The position numbers were made by a program, and so were the translations under genes. From a bacterium (lineage in GTDB: Bacteria > Acidobacteriota > Aminicenantia > Aminicenantales > Aminicenantaceae), in NCBI GenBank assembly GCA_018335295.1, contig JAGXKI010000007.1, positions 7,501 to 70,395 of the forward strand: DNA of 62,895 nt. Direction: 5' to 3'. How positions within the stretch are numbered: the stretch's first letter is position 1; the number at the start of each line of letters is the position of its first letter. The notes beneath the pieces were generated by a model. It had not been told where the DNA came from and made no database searches. It saw only the letters and a program-made list of their open reading frames with translations. Below, piece after piece: positions 56,264-62,895 of the stretch.

Positions 56264-57184
56264 ATGCAGGCTTTAGAGGTTGAAAATGTCTCGAAAAGTT
56301 TTGGTTCCTTTCTGGCGGTGAACGATTTATCTTTTTCCATTCCTCAGGGAACCATCTATGGTCTTTTAGGACCTAACGGAGCGGGGAAAACCACCACTAT
56401 CCGCATGGTGATGAATATCATTATTCCGGATCAAGGATTTATCCATGTTCTGGGTCAAAAAATGAATGAACACATGAAGGAAAAAGTGGGATACCTTCCC
56501 GAAGACAGGGGCCTTTATCCTAAAATGAAGGTGGAAGAACTGCTTTTTTTCCTTTCAGCATTGAAAGGACTTAAAAGAGATGAGGTCGGCCGGAGGATTG
56601 ATTATTGGCTCGACCGGTTCGACCTCGGCGAATGGAAAAATAAAAAGGTGGAAGAACTTTCCCGAGGGATGCAGCAGAAAATCCAGTTTATTGTGACCGT
56701 CATCCACCGTCCTGATTTGATCATACTGGATGAACCTTTTGGAGGACTGGACCCTGTGAACACCAAACTGTTGAAAGACATCATGCTGGAGATGAAAAAA
56801 GAAGGACACACCATCATTTTTTCCACCCATCGAATGGAGCAAGTGGAGATGATCTGTGAGAATATTTGCCTTATTAACCGGGCAAAAAAGGTATTAGAAG
56901 GAAGTCTCAACCAAATCAAGAAGCAGTACGGAAAAAATACCCTTCTCCTTGATTACGAAGGAGAGGGGCATTTTATCCACAAGCTTTCCGGGGTTGAGCA
57001 TATCGATGATTATGGTAAATTCATGGAAATAAGACTTGCGGACACCCGGGATCCTCAAAATTTGTTGAAAGAGCTGGCAGAGAAGGTTCGAATCAACCGG
57101 TTTGAAGTGAAACAACCCTCCCTCAATGCGATATTTATTGATAAAGTGGGAGATAAAAATGCAAAAGATCCTATCGGTCATTAA
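56264..57184 (+). CDS. ABC transporter ATP-binding protein (NatA-like)
   Basis: A 306-residue ATPase of the ABC-2/NatA group. Walker A GPNGAGKTT, Q-loop GYLPEDRGLYPKM, signature LSRGMQQKIQ, Walker B LIILDEPFGGLD and the switch FSTHRMEQVE are all present. The C-terminal 90 residues form the extra regulatory part of this group. It pairs with the permease that begins 26 bases before its stop. Such exporters move sodium, small toxic compounds, or lipids and glycans in other bacteria. Confidence 0.93.
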   Translation: MQALEVENVSKSFGSFLAVNDLSFSIPQGTIYGLLGPNGAGKTTTIRMVMNIIIPDQGFIHVLGQKMNEHMKEKVGYLPEDRGLYPKMKVEELLFFLSALKGLKRDEVGRRIDYWLDRFDLGEWKNKKVEELSRGMQQKIQFIVTVIHRPDLIILDEPFGGLDPVNTKLLKDIMLEMKKEGHTIIFSTHRMEQVEMICENICLINRAKKVLEGSLNQIKKQYGKNTLLLDYEGEGHFIHKLSGVEHIDDYGKFMEIRLADTRDPQNLLKELAEKVRINRFEVKQPSLNAIFIDKVGDKNAKDPIGH

Positions 57185-58436
57185 AAGAGAATACCTCCAG
57201 ATCGTCAGGACCAAGGGGTTTATCATCGGGACTGTTTTGGGGCCCGTTCTTATCGGGGCCTTTCTGGTGATTCCTGTGGTTTTTTCTCTGATTTCTGTCG
57301 ATCAACAGGAACAGATTGGTGTGGTGGATTTGAGTGGGGAGGTGGCTGGGGGGTTGGAAGAAAAACTCGATCAAAAAATGAAAGATGGAAAACCGAGATT
57401 CGTTTTGAAGCTCTATGAAAATTCTAAAGATGAGAATATTAAAGACTTAAAAGAAGAGATGAACCAGAAGGTTTTGAATGAGGAGTTTTCCGCCTATATT
57501 TTCATACCTGAAGGTATTATAAAGGGGGGGAGTGTGGAGTATGTGTCCCAGCATGTTTCGGATTTTGATAAGATCGGGAATATCCATGATGCGGTCAATT
57601 CGGTGATTATCGAAAAAAGGCTTAAGAAGGAAGGATTGGACCCCCAGAAAATAGCTCAACACATGAAAGAAGTGAGCTTGAAAACCAGCAAGGTCACCCA
57701 AAGAGGAGTGGAAGAGGACACCGGAGGGACGTTTATTATTTCCTATCTTTTAGTGTTTATTTTGTACATGACTCTTTTTTTCTACGGGTCTATAATTTTG
57801 AGAGGGGTCATTGAAGAAAAAAGCTCCCGGGTTGTGGAGATTGTTCTCTCTTCCCTGCGGCCTTTTCAACTCATGCTGGGAAAAATAATGGGAATTGCGG
57901 CCGTGGGGTTTACTCAGTATGCCATCTGGGCTCTGTTTGGACTGGGCGTGTCTCAATATGGTTCATCCCTGATTTCTGGATTTTTTCCAGCGGCTTCTTT
58001 CAATTTTCCTTCTATTCCGGCTTATATTTTTATCTATTTTGTGGTTTTTTTCATCCTGGGATATTTTCTTTATGCAACGGTCTACGCTGCCATCGGATCT
58101 TTGGTGAATTCAGAAAAAGAAGCCCAACAGCTACTTTTACCTGTGAGCATGTTTTTGGTGGTGCCTATCCTTTTAATGATGTATGTAATCCGGAGCCCTG
58201 AAAGTACTCTTTCGGTGGTTTTATCCATGATTCCGTTCTTTGCTCCCATTTTGATGCTTCTCAGAGTCTGTGTGCTGTTTCCTCCCTTTCCTCAAGTGGC
58301 TGGTTCGATTCTTCTTCTGATTTTAACCATTCTGGCTATGGTCTGGGTTGTGGCCAAGATTTACAGAGTGGGGATTTTGATGTACGGGAAGCGTCCCCGC
58401 TTTCCAGAGATTATCAAATGGTTTCGGTACCAATAA
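57159..58436 (+). CDS. ABC-2 type permease (NatB-like)
   Basis: About 425 residues: an N-terminal membrane helix (FIIGTVLGPVLIGAFLVIPVVFSLI), then a 150-residue outer domain, then five helices grouped at the C-terminus (TFIISYLLVFILYMTLFFYG and RVVEIVLSSLRPFQLMLGKI in the first two). The order and the IxREYxxIVRTKGFxIGT start match NatB/ABC2_membrane_3. Start ATG 57159 has GGGAG six bases before; the frame opens at 57126 inside the ATPase gene. The secreted protein gene begins just after its stop. Confidence 0.88.
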   Translation: MQKILSVIKREYLQIVRTKGFIIGTVLGPVLIGAFLVIPVVFSLISVDQQEQIGVVDLSGEVAGGLEEKLDQKMKDGKPRFVLKLYENSKDENIKDLKEEMNQKVLNEEFSAYIFIPEGIIKGGSVEYVSQHVSDFDKIGNIHDAVNSVIIEKRLKKEGLDPQKIAQHMKEVSLKTSKVTQRGVEEDTGGTFIISYLLVFILYMTLFFYGSIILRGVIEEKSSRVVEIVLSSLRPFQLMLGKIMGIAAVGFTQYAIWALFGLGVSQYGSSLISGFFPAASFNFPSIPAYIFIYFVVFFILGYFLYATVYAAIGSLVNSEKEAQQLLLPVSMFLVVPILLMMYVIRSPESTLSVVLSMIPFFAPILMLLRVCVLFPPFPQVAGSILLLILTILAMVWVVAKIYRVGILMYGKRPRFPEIIKWFRYQ

Positions 58437-58441
58437 AAAAG

Positions 58442-60049
58442 ATGAATAGTAAAAGAAAAGGAAGCAAGAGAGGGATTATTATTTTTATGGGGATGGTTAT
58501 TTTGGGTTCTTTTCTTTTCTCTTCTGCGGCCCAAGAATCAGAGGTGTTTATGTGGATAGGGTTTAAACAGCTTTCCAGGGAAGACCCTTTAACCCTGGAT
58601 AATATCCTCAGGTTCGCCAAAAGGATGGATATCATTCCTTACTCCTCAGGAATGAATCACACCCGGGAGCTGGAACGTTTCCTTAAAGAATGCCAGAGGA
58701 AGGGATTTGAAAAGACCTGGATAGAAATCGGTCCCGGCAAAAAAGTGACAGCGAAGGAGTTTGTGGAAAATCCTTCTTCCAGAGAGGAGACTCTTTCCCG
58801 GTTTAAAGCGTTGGCGGAAGTTTACAAAAAATATTATCCTCATTTTGCTCGGATCACTATTTTTGATGAAGCTCCGTTAGGAGCTTTTGGCCGGAAAGAG
58901 GGAAGTTATAAAAAGCAGCTTGAACAGTTTCAAAAGTACGGCCCTCGGGCTTTTGCTTTTATGTATGAAGCGATTAAACAGGTTATGCCCGCTGCTCAAG
59001 TAGGGATATTTTTGCATCATCCCCATAATGCTTCTCCCCGAATGGCCGGAGATTATTCCTACATCAAGCCCTTTATGGAAAAAACTTCCCGTTGGGAAGC
59101 TTCTCCGGATTTCATCTTTTCCGATGTGTATAGGGGTTATTTCAATCGAGGCTTTGGAGTGGAGAAGACCGATGACTACATTACCGATGTGGTGAACTAC
59201 ACCAGAAAAATTTCAGAAGAGTACGGAGCGAAAGCCTATCAACTGGGTCAGATGCATACGATTAAATTGGGATATACTCCCAGTCAGAGGCAGATTGATC
59301 ACAATGTGGAAGCGATGCTTAGAGGAAATCCTCACGGGATCGGTTGGTACTGGCCCAATTATGCTTCCACAAATTACAGAAGAATTTCAAAGAAAAAGAT
59401 CGGTTCCCCGGAAGGTTATGATGTTTCCTTTGATCCGTTTGTGCCCAACAGTTGGGGGAAGATCGGACCGGCGGGCTCTGTGTACGGCACATCCAAAGAC
59501 CGGTTTGTTTATTCTTATCTGCGAATCCTGGAGTCTTTAGGTAAAATAAACTTTCAGCAGGTTTTTGACCTTTGGGTTTACGGTTATGACTTTGATCATG
59601 TGGAACATAAGCTGTATTTAAAGGATGTTCAGAAAGAAAATGGAAAATGGGAGTTGATCGGACACTTCAATCCTCAACAGGATAAACAGGGCTATGTAGA
59701 GGGAGCCAGAGAGGAATACATGTATTCCTACCACGAGAAATGGCATGCGGTGGCTTTCCACGGACTCTCCCGGGAAAAATTTTTAACCAAGGAAAATGAA
59801 TCTTCCTACCAGCTCACAGTCAAAATTGAAACCTCCAAAGAGAGTGACCAATCTTTGTTAAGTGCCCTGTATGTCATGCCCTACAGAAAAACTCGACATT
59901 ATGCCCTAGAGGATAAAATCACCGAATTTATAGAGAGACATCCCCGATGGGTGAGGATCAATAGTCTGACTCACCGGGTGGCCCCCCAACACTTGACTTT
60001 GACTCCTCAGGGAAAATGTGTATGGAAAGTGAGGCAGCCTGCGCCATGA
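58442..60049 (+). CDS. Unrecognised secreted protein, TIM-barrel-like with C-terminal novel domain
   Basis: About 535 residues. The N-terminus is a signal peptide (GIIIFMGMVILGSFLFSSAA). The first 370 residues look like a hydrolase-type barrel: alternating strands and helices, ARITIFDEAP with an Asp142-Glu143 pair at a strand end, then VGIFLHHPHNASP and GIGWYWPNYAS. The last 160 (from FDLWVYGYDFD at 375) form a beta-rich domain that is repeated in the gene at 60332. Function unknown; a sugar or glycan substrate is a guess. The frame opens at 58418 inside the permease gene; ATG 58442 suits the signal peptide. Confidence 0.6.
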   Translation: MNSKRKGSKRGIIIFMGMVILGSFLFSSAAQESEVFMWIGFKQLSREDPLTLDNILRFAKRMDIIPYSSGMNHTRELERFLKECQRKGFEKTWIEIGPGKKVTAKEFVENPSSREETLSRFKALAEVYKKYYPHFARITIFDEAPLGAFGRKEGSYKKQLEQFQKYGPRAFAFMYEAIKQVMPAAQVGIFLHHPHNASPRMAGDYSYIKPFMEKTSRWEASPDFIFSDVYRGYFNRGFGVEKTDDYITDVVNYTRKISEEYGAKAYQLGQMHTIKLGYTPSQRQIDHNVEAMLRGNPHGIGWYWPNYASTNYRRISKKKIGSPEGYDVSFDPFVPNSWGKIGPAGSVYGTSKDRFVYSYLRILESLGKINFQQVFDLWVYGYDFDHVEHKLYLKDVQKENGKWELIGHFNPQQDKQGYVEGAREEYMYSYHEKWHAVAFHGLSREKFLTKENESSYQLTVKIETSKESDQSLLSALYVMPYRKTRHYALEDKITEFIERHPRWVRINSLTHRVAPQHLTLTPQGKCVWKVRQPAP

Positions 60050-60339
60050 AAACAAATATTCACAGGGGAATTTCTCCAAGGGAGAAATGGGTTTTAATGG
60101 CCGCCGCAGGTTTGGGGTTTATTTTTTTATTAGGGAGCTGTTTTCAGTCAAGCTCTCCTTCCCAGGATATCCTTGAAGGAGGGTATTGGAAAAAACAAGG
60201 ACTGGAGGATCCTTCGGTGAAGATTATTGAAGTCAAGGTCAACAATGGTACATGGAAAGATTACAATTCCAGATCGGTTTTTTTGCCCGGAGGCTCCTGT
60301 TTACACGTGGAGGTTCTCATAGGAAAGAAAAATGATTGA
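60046..60339 (+). CDS. Small lipoprotein of the secreted cassette
   Basis: About 97 residues. A basic start, a hydrophobic stretch (WVLMAAAGLGFIFLLGSC) and a lipobox Cys, then about 65 residues with VKIIEVKVNNGTWKDYNSRSVFLPGGSCLHVEV, which looks like one small beta domain. I do not recognise it. ATGA overlap with the previous gene (60046-60049) fixes the start, and it overlaps the following gene by eight bases, so the three are translated together. Confidence 0.6.
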   Translation: MKTNIHRGISPREKWVLMAAAGLGFIFLLGSCFQSSSPSQDILEGGYWKKQGLEDPSVKIIEVKVNNGTWKDYNSRSVFLPGGSCLHVEVLIGKKND

Positions 60340-60964
60340 TATCCGGATGAATTTTCTTTTTAAACTCCAAATTTTTCTCTTATTTATTATGATGGGGCTT
60401 CCAGGGAGGGTGTTTTCCGGAAGTCCAGGTGGAGAGAAGTTTTTTGCTTATTTTGATTTTTGGATTTATGGGGAAGGGTTGAACGAAGGAAAATATCAAA
60501 TTTTTCTCAAAACCAATCTTTTTTACGGAAACAAATGGGAATGTGTGGGGAAATTTCCTCAACGCTCTGATAATTTAAAAGTTTCAAAGGAAGGAAAACT
60601 TCTTCTCATAAGCCGATTGAAAAGAGAAAAGTATTGGGGACAGGATATCAGAGAAAATTATGTAGCTGTAAAGATGGTTTCTCCCAAAGGGAATCCCACC
60701 GTTTCTGTGAAAGGAATGTATATTTTCAGCTCTCAAACAGAGGAAAAGGAGGGGTTAGAGAGAAAAATTCGTCGGATTGAAAATCAATATCCCGTATTGA
60801 ATAAAAAATCCTTGGCTTACCATGTGCGGCCGCGGGTGTATACCCTGGTACCCGGAGTTCCTTATATCGAACATGTAGAAGCTCCAGTGAAGGGCCACAA
60901 GCCAGGCGTTTTGGAAGTGGAATGGTTGGAGATGATTTTCAAGCATAAAAGGAGTCAATCATGA
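60332..60964 (+). CDS. Secreted protein sharing the C-terminal domain of the 58442 gene
   Basis: A 210-residue protein with a signal peptide (NFLFKLQIFLLFIMMGLPGRVFS). From residue 41, FDFWIYGEGL...WECVGKFPQ, and at the end KSLAYHVRPRVYTLVPG, it matches the last 160 residues of the 58442 protein (FDLWVYGYDF...WELIGHF and NSLTHRVAPQHLTLTPQG). The two look like paralogous copies of one beta-rich domain, here without the barrel. AGGAAAG is five bases before the ATG. It is not recognised as a known family. Confidence 0.6.
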   Translation: MIDIRMNFLFKLQIFLLFIMMGLPGRVFSGSPGGEKFFAYFDFWIYGEGLNEGKYQIFLKTNLFYGNKWECVGKFPQRSDNLKVSKEGKLLLISRLKREKYWGQDIRENYVAVKMVSPKGNPTVSVKGMYIFSSQTEEKEGLERKIRRIENQYPVLNKKSLAYHVRPRVYTLVPGVPYIEHVEAPVKGHKPGVLEVEWLEMIFKHKRSQS

Positions 60965-61205
60965 AAAGATTTCTAAAATATGATGCCTTTCTTTGATTAT
61001 CTTTATGAACGTTGGATCAAGAAAGGGAAGCTGGAAGGGATTTAGTTAGAATACAGAAGCCGGATTTGCAGGAATAAATGGAGTGGCCAATCCTTTACCT
61101 AAAAATAATCCTTTAAAATTTGGACTGTCTTTGAAGAAATACCGAATTTATTTATTTTTGAAGGATCATGAACCTTTTTTGATCTTTGTCCGTAGAACAG
61201 AGTGA
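60961..61205 (+). pseudogene. Probable remnant of a fourth cassette gene
   Basis: The previous gene ends beside a good ribosome site (AAAGGAG) and ATG 60961, but the frame stops after 11 codons. The following 200 bases keep protein-like reading in changing frames: MPFFDYLYERWIKKGKLEG (from 60983) and a 51-codon frame without a proper start (61050-61205; contains KFGLSLKKYRIYLFLK). This looks like a decayed or frameshifted gene; chance cannot be excluded. Nothing else is seen in the gap up to the sigma factor. Confidence 0.25.
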
Positions 61206-61261
61206 AACAGAATAAAGATTAAGTCAGGATTTAGCTTACTGAAAAGTCATTGATTCGAGGA

Positions 61262-61843
61262 ATGGAAGAAAAGAGTTTATCAAAAAATGAGGATATTTCT
61301 GCCCTTATCCAGAAAATCAAAAAAGGTGACCGGAAGGCTTTCATGACAATCACTCAACTTTACCAGAAAAATGTTTTTTTGCTGGCCTATTCGTTCTTCC
61401 ACAACAAGGAAGATGCTTTGGACGTGGTGCAGGAGACATTTTTACGGTTTTACCAAAAAGTCCATCTTTATAAAAAAGGACGAAATTTTAAGAATTGGCT
61501 TTTACAGATAACCAAAAACATATGTATCGATTATTACAGGAAAAACTACAGTGGGAATAATTCCTTTAACAGAGAGCAAAACTTGGAGGATATAAATATT
61601 CCTGTGAATGACTCAAATGATTCTCTTCTTTCATCAGATTTAAAAAGGATATTTATCCGTTCTCTTCAGGAGTTATCTGAAAGACAAAGGATGATCTTTG
61701 TCATGAAACATTATAACCAATTCCAGTATAAGGAAATTGCTCAAATATTAAACATAGCTGTGGGCACTGTGAAATCCATTCATCATAAAGCTGTGCAAAA
61801 CCTTAAGAGGATTATGAATCCTTATTTAGGGGGTGAAAAATGA
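61262..61843 (+). CDS. ECF-type RNA polymerase sigma factor
   Basis: A sigma-70 family ECF factor of about 193 residues. Region 2 has AFMTITQLYQKNVFLLAYSFFHNKEDALDVVQETFLRFYQ with the core-binding and -10-recognition helices, then NFKNWLLQITKNICIDYYRK; region 4 has LQELSERQRMIFVMKHYNQFQYKEIAQILNIAVGTVKSIHHKAVQNLK, the helix-turn-helix. ATG 61262 has GAGG very close; a TTG at 61250 is the alternative. It overlaps its anti-sigma gene by four bases. Confidence 0.92.
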   Translation: MEEKSLSKNEDISALIQKIKKGDRKAFMTITQLYQKNVFLLAYSFFHNKEDALDVVQETFLRFYQKVHLYKKGRNFKNWLLQITKNICIDYYRKNYSGNNSFNREQNLEDINIPVNDSNDSLLSSDLKRIFIRSLQELSERQRMIFVMKHYNQFQYKEIAQILNIAVGTVKSIHHKAVQNLKRIMNPYLGGEK

Positions 61844-62634
61844 AGGAATGTCAGAAGATTCAAAAAGATTTGGTGGCGTTCCTTTACGGAGAATTGGATG
61901 AAAGGGAAACCGAACGGGTCCAACATCATATCCAAGAGTGTTCTCACTGTGAAAAAGAACTCCACAACTTGAAAAGGATTATGGGAGGCGCTGACTGTTT
62001 GCAGGAAGATATCCAGGGAGCTGTGTCTTCGGTGGATTGGGATTCCCTTTCTTCCCAAATCACCGATTCGGTCTTCGATAAAAACACATCCCCGGAATCC
62101 ATTTGGACCCGAATCGGGAAATGGCTGTTTCCACCCAAGTTAAAGCCGGTTTATGCAGGATTGATTGTAGGGATCCTTTTGGGGTCTGTCCTCACACTTT
62201 TGATTTTCCGAATGCCTCCTCAAAAAGTACAGGGGAAGCATTTTATGGTTCCTCCTGGATTTTTAGAAAAGGTAGAAATCGAGATGGCTCGCCGGGAAAC
62301 CGTCGATTATCTCCAAAAGAGTGAGTATGTGATTTTGGATTTAGTCCAGACGGATCAACCGGTTTCTCACTGGGAGGATAAAACAGGGACCTTTCGAAGG
62401 GCCCAGAACTTGCTCTCCAAAAAGAGATACATCGACCCGCAGCTGAATAAGATTCAGATAGCCAAAGCTAAGGACATCTGCGACCAGATCGAGCTTCTTT
62501 TGTTTGAGCTCATTCAAATCAGGGGGGAGCTGAATGAGGAGAAAATGGAAGAAATTCAAGAATACATCAAGCAAAAAAAGATTTTACTGAAGATAAATTT
62601 AGTAAAAAATGAATTGGAAAAAAGTGAGGTGTAA
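61840..62634 (+). CDS. Zinc-finger transmembrane anti-sigma factor
   Basis: A 264-residue membrane protein. The N-terminal zf-HC2/ZAS domain has HxxxCxxC as His30, Cys34, Cys37 (HIQECSHC) plus Cys4, which holds the sigma factor off the polymerase. One membrane helix spans about 104-123 (VYAGLIVGILLGSVLTLLIF). The outer 140 residues are helical and charged, ending in IKQKKILLKINLVKNELEKSEV, and may sense an envelope signal. ATGA overlap with the sigma gene and two bases to the next start suggest one operon. Confidence 0.88.
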   Translation: MKECQKIQKDLVAFLYGELDERETERVQHHIQECSHCEKELHNLKRIMGGADCLQEDIQGAVSSVDWDSLSSQITDSVFDKNTSPESIWTRIGKWLFPPKLKPVYAGLIVGILLGSVLTLLIFRMPPQKVQGKHFMVPPGFLEKVEIEMARRETVDYLQKSEYVILDLVQTDQPVSHWEDKTGTFRRAQNLLSKKRYIDPQLNKIQIAKAKDICDQIELLLFELIQIRGELNEEKMEEIQEYIKQKKILLKINLVKNELEKSEV

Positions 62635-62635
62635 A

Positions 62636-62895
62636 GTGAGAAAATCAATCATCGGCATGAGTTTTTTACTTCTCCTTTCTCTCTTCCTCCAGGCCTCTAT
62701 ACAGACACCTCCAGATGAAAAGCTTTTCAGAGAGGCCAAAATCCTTATCTTTGATAAAGAATGGGAGAAGGCTCAAGAAAAGTTGGGCACCCTTCTCCAG
62801 GAATATCCCCGCAGTCTTTTCTATTCTCAAGCGGTTTTTTATAAAGCCCGATGTCTGGAAGAACAGGGAGGGAAGGAAGAGGAAGCCTTGAAAAC
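62636..62895 (+). CDS. TPR-like secreted protein, cut by the window end
   Basis: The first 86 codons of a gene that runs off the window. Signal peptide (IIGMSFLLLLSLFLQASIQ), then helix pairs FREAKILIFDKEWEKAQEKLGTLLQEYP and SLFYSQAVFYKARCLEEQGGKEEEAL, the pattern of tetratricopeptide repeats as in YbgF/BamD-like periplasmic proteins. GTG 62636 follows GAGGT. It probably belongs to the sigma/anti-sigma operon and may be its output or sensor; the rest would be needed to judge. Confidence 0.65.
   Translation, partial: MRKSIIGMSFLLLLSLFLQASIQTPPDEKLFREAKILIFDKEWEKAQEKLGTLLQEYPRSLFYSQAVFYKARCLEEQGGKEEEALK

Overview
The window reads as one chromosome segment of a diderm (Gram-negative type) bacterium with moderately low GC. 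It carries BamA, TamB, MsbA, a FadL-type porin, several lipoproteins and a PilQ secretin, so an outer membrane is certain. The mix of HslUV, ClpB, an acyl-CoA carboxylase with separate subunits, PilMNOPQ with CoaD in front, and many short overlapping operons fits Acidobacteriota-like lineages, perhaps Aminicenantes (OP8). That placement is an impression, not a proven assignment. No phage, plasmid, CRISPR array or complete transposase is seen; the segment is mostly housekeeping DNA with a few small repeat elements.

Layout. 1-2.5 kb: 3' part of a 23S rRNA and a 5S rRNA, with a long palindrome between them. 2.5-4.4 kb: a short-chain dehydrogenase, a second copy of the palindrome, a GNAT acetyltransferase, and a 0.3-kb element bounded by perfect 22-bp inverted repeats. 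4.4-12.7 kb: hslV-hslU, a fibronectin-type lipoprotein, a FAH-family enzyme, a transaldolase, and the beta, biotin carboxylase and biotin carrier subunits of an acyl-CoA carboxylase. 12.9-20.7 kb: an envelope operon, tamB, a BamA with seven POTRA domains, a SurA-like chaperone without a PPIase domain, and fabD. 21-29.4 kb: mutS, a small unknown gene, clpB, fadL, galU and tRNA-Phe. 29.8-38.3 kb: a long tight operon, DUF465, an Asd-like pseudoenzyme, msbA, yicC, gmk, coaBC, a type-4 uracil-DNA glycosylase and a priA whose ATPase motifs are destroyed. 38.4-46.4 kb (minus strand): coaD, pilMNOPQ, a lipoprotein and a five-repeat Ig-like lipoprotein. 46.6-53.1 kb: a secreted Pcm, a membrane spermidine-synthase-like protein, an FtsB-like protein and an SF1 helicase fused to an Fe-S nuclease. 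53.1-56.1 kb: a MITE-like element, a SHOCT protein, SppA and a DUF1614 protein. 56.3-62.9 kb: an ABC-2 exporter, an unrecognised secreted three-gene cassette with a shared domain and a probably decayed fourth gene, then an ECF sigma factor, its zinc anti-sigma factor and a cut-off TPR-like protein.

How the genes work together. Envelope building is the main theme: TamB/BamA/SurA-like, MsbA, SppA, the pilus secretin complex and the lipoproteins. Protein quality control (HslUV, ClpB, Pcm) and DNA upkeep (MutS, UDG, PriA, helicase-nuclease) are the other two. The most unusual observations are an ATPase-dead PriA, an Asd homologue lacking its catalytic Cys, Arg and His, a 23S sarcin-ricin loop reading GAAA instead of GAGA, the unknown secreted cassette at 58.4-61 kb, and three families of small inverted-repeat elements.
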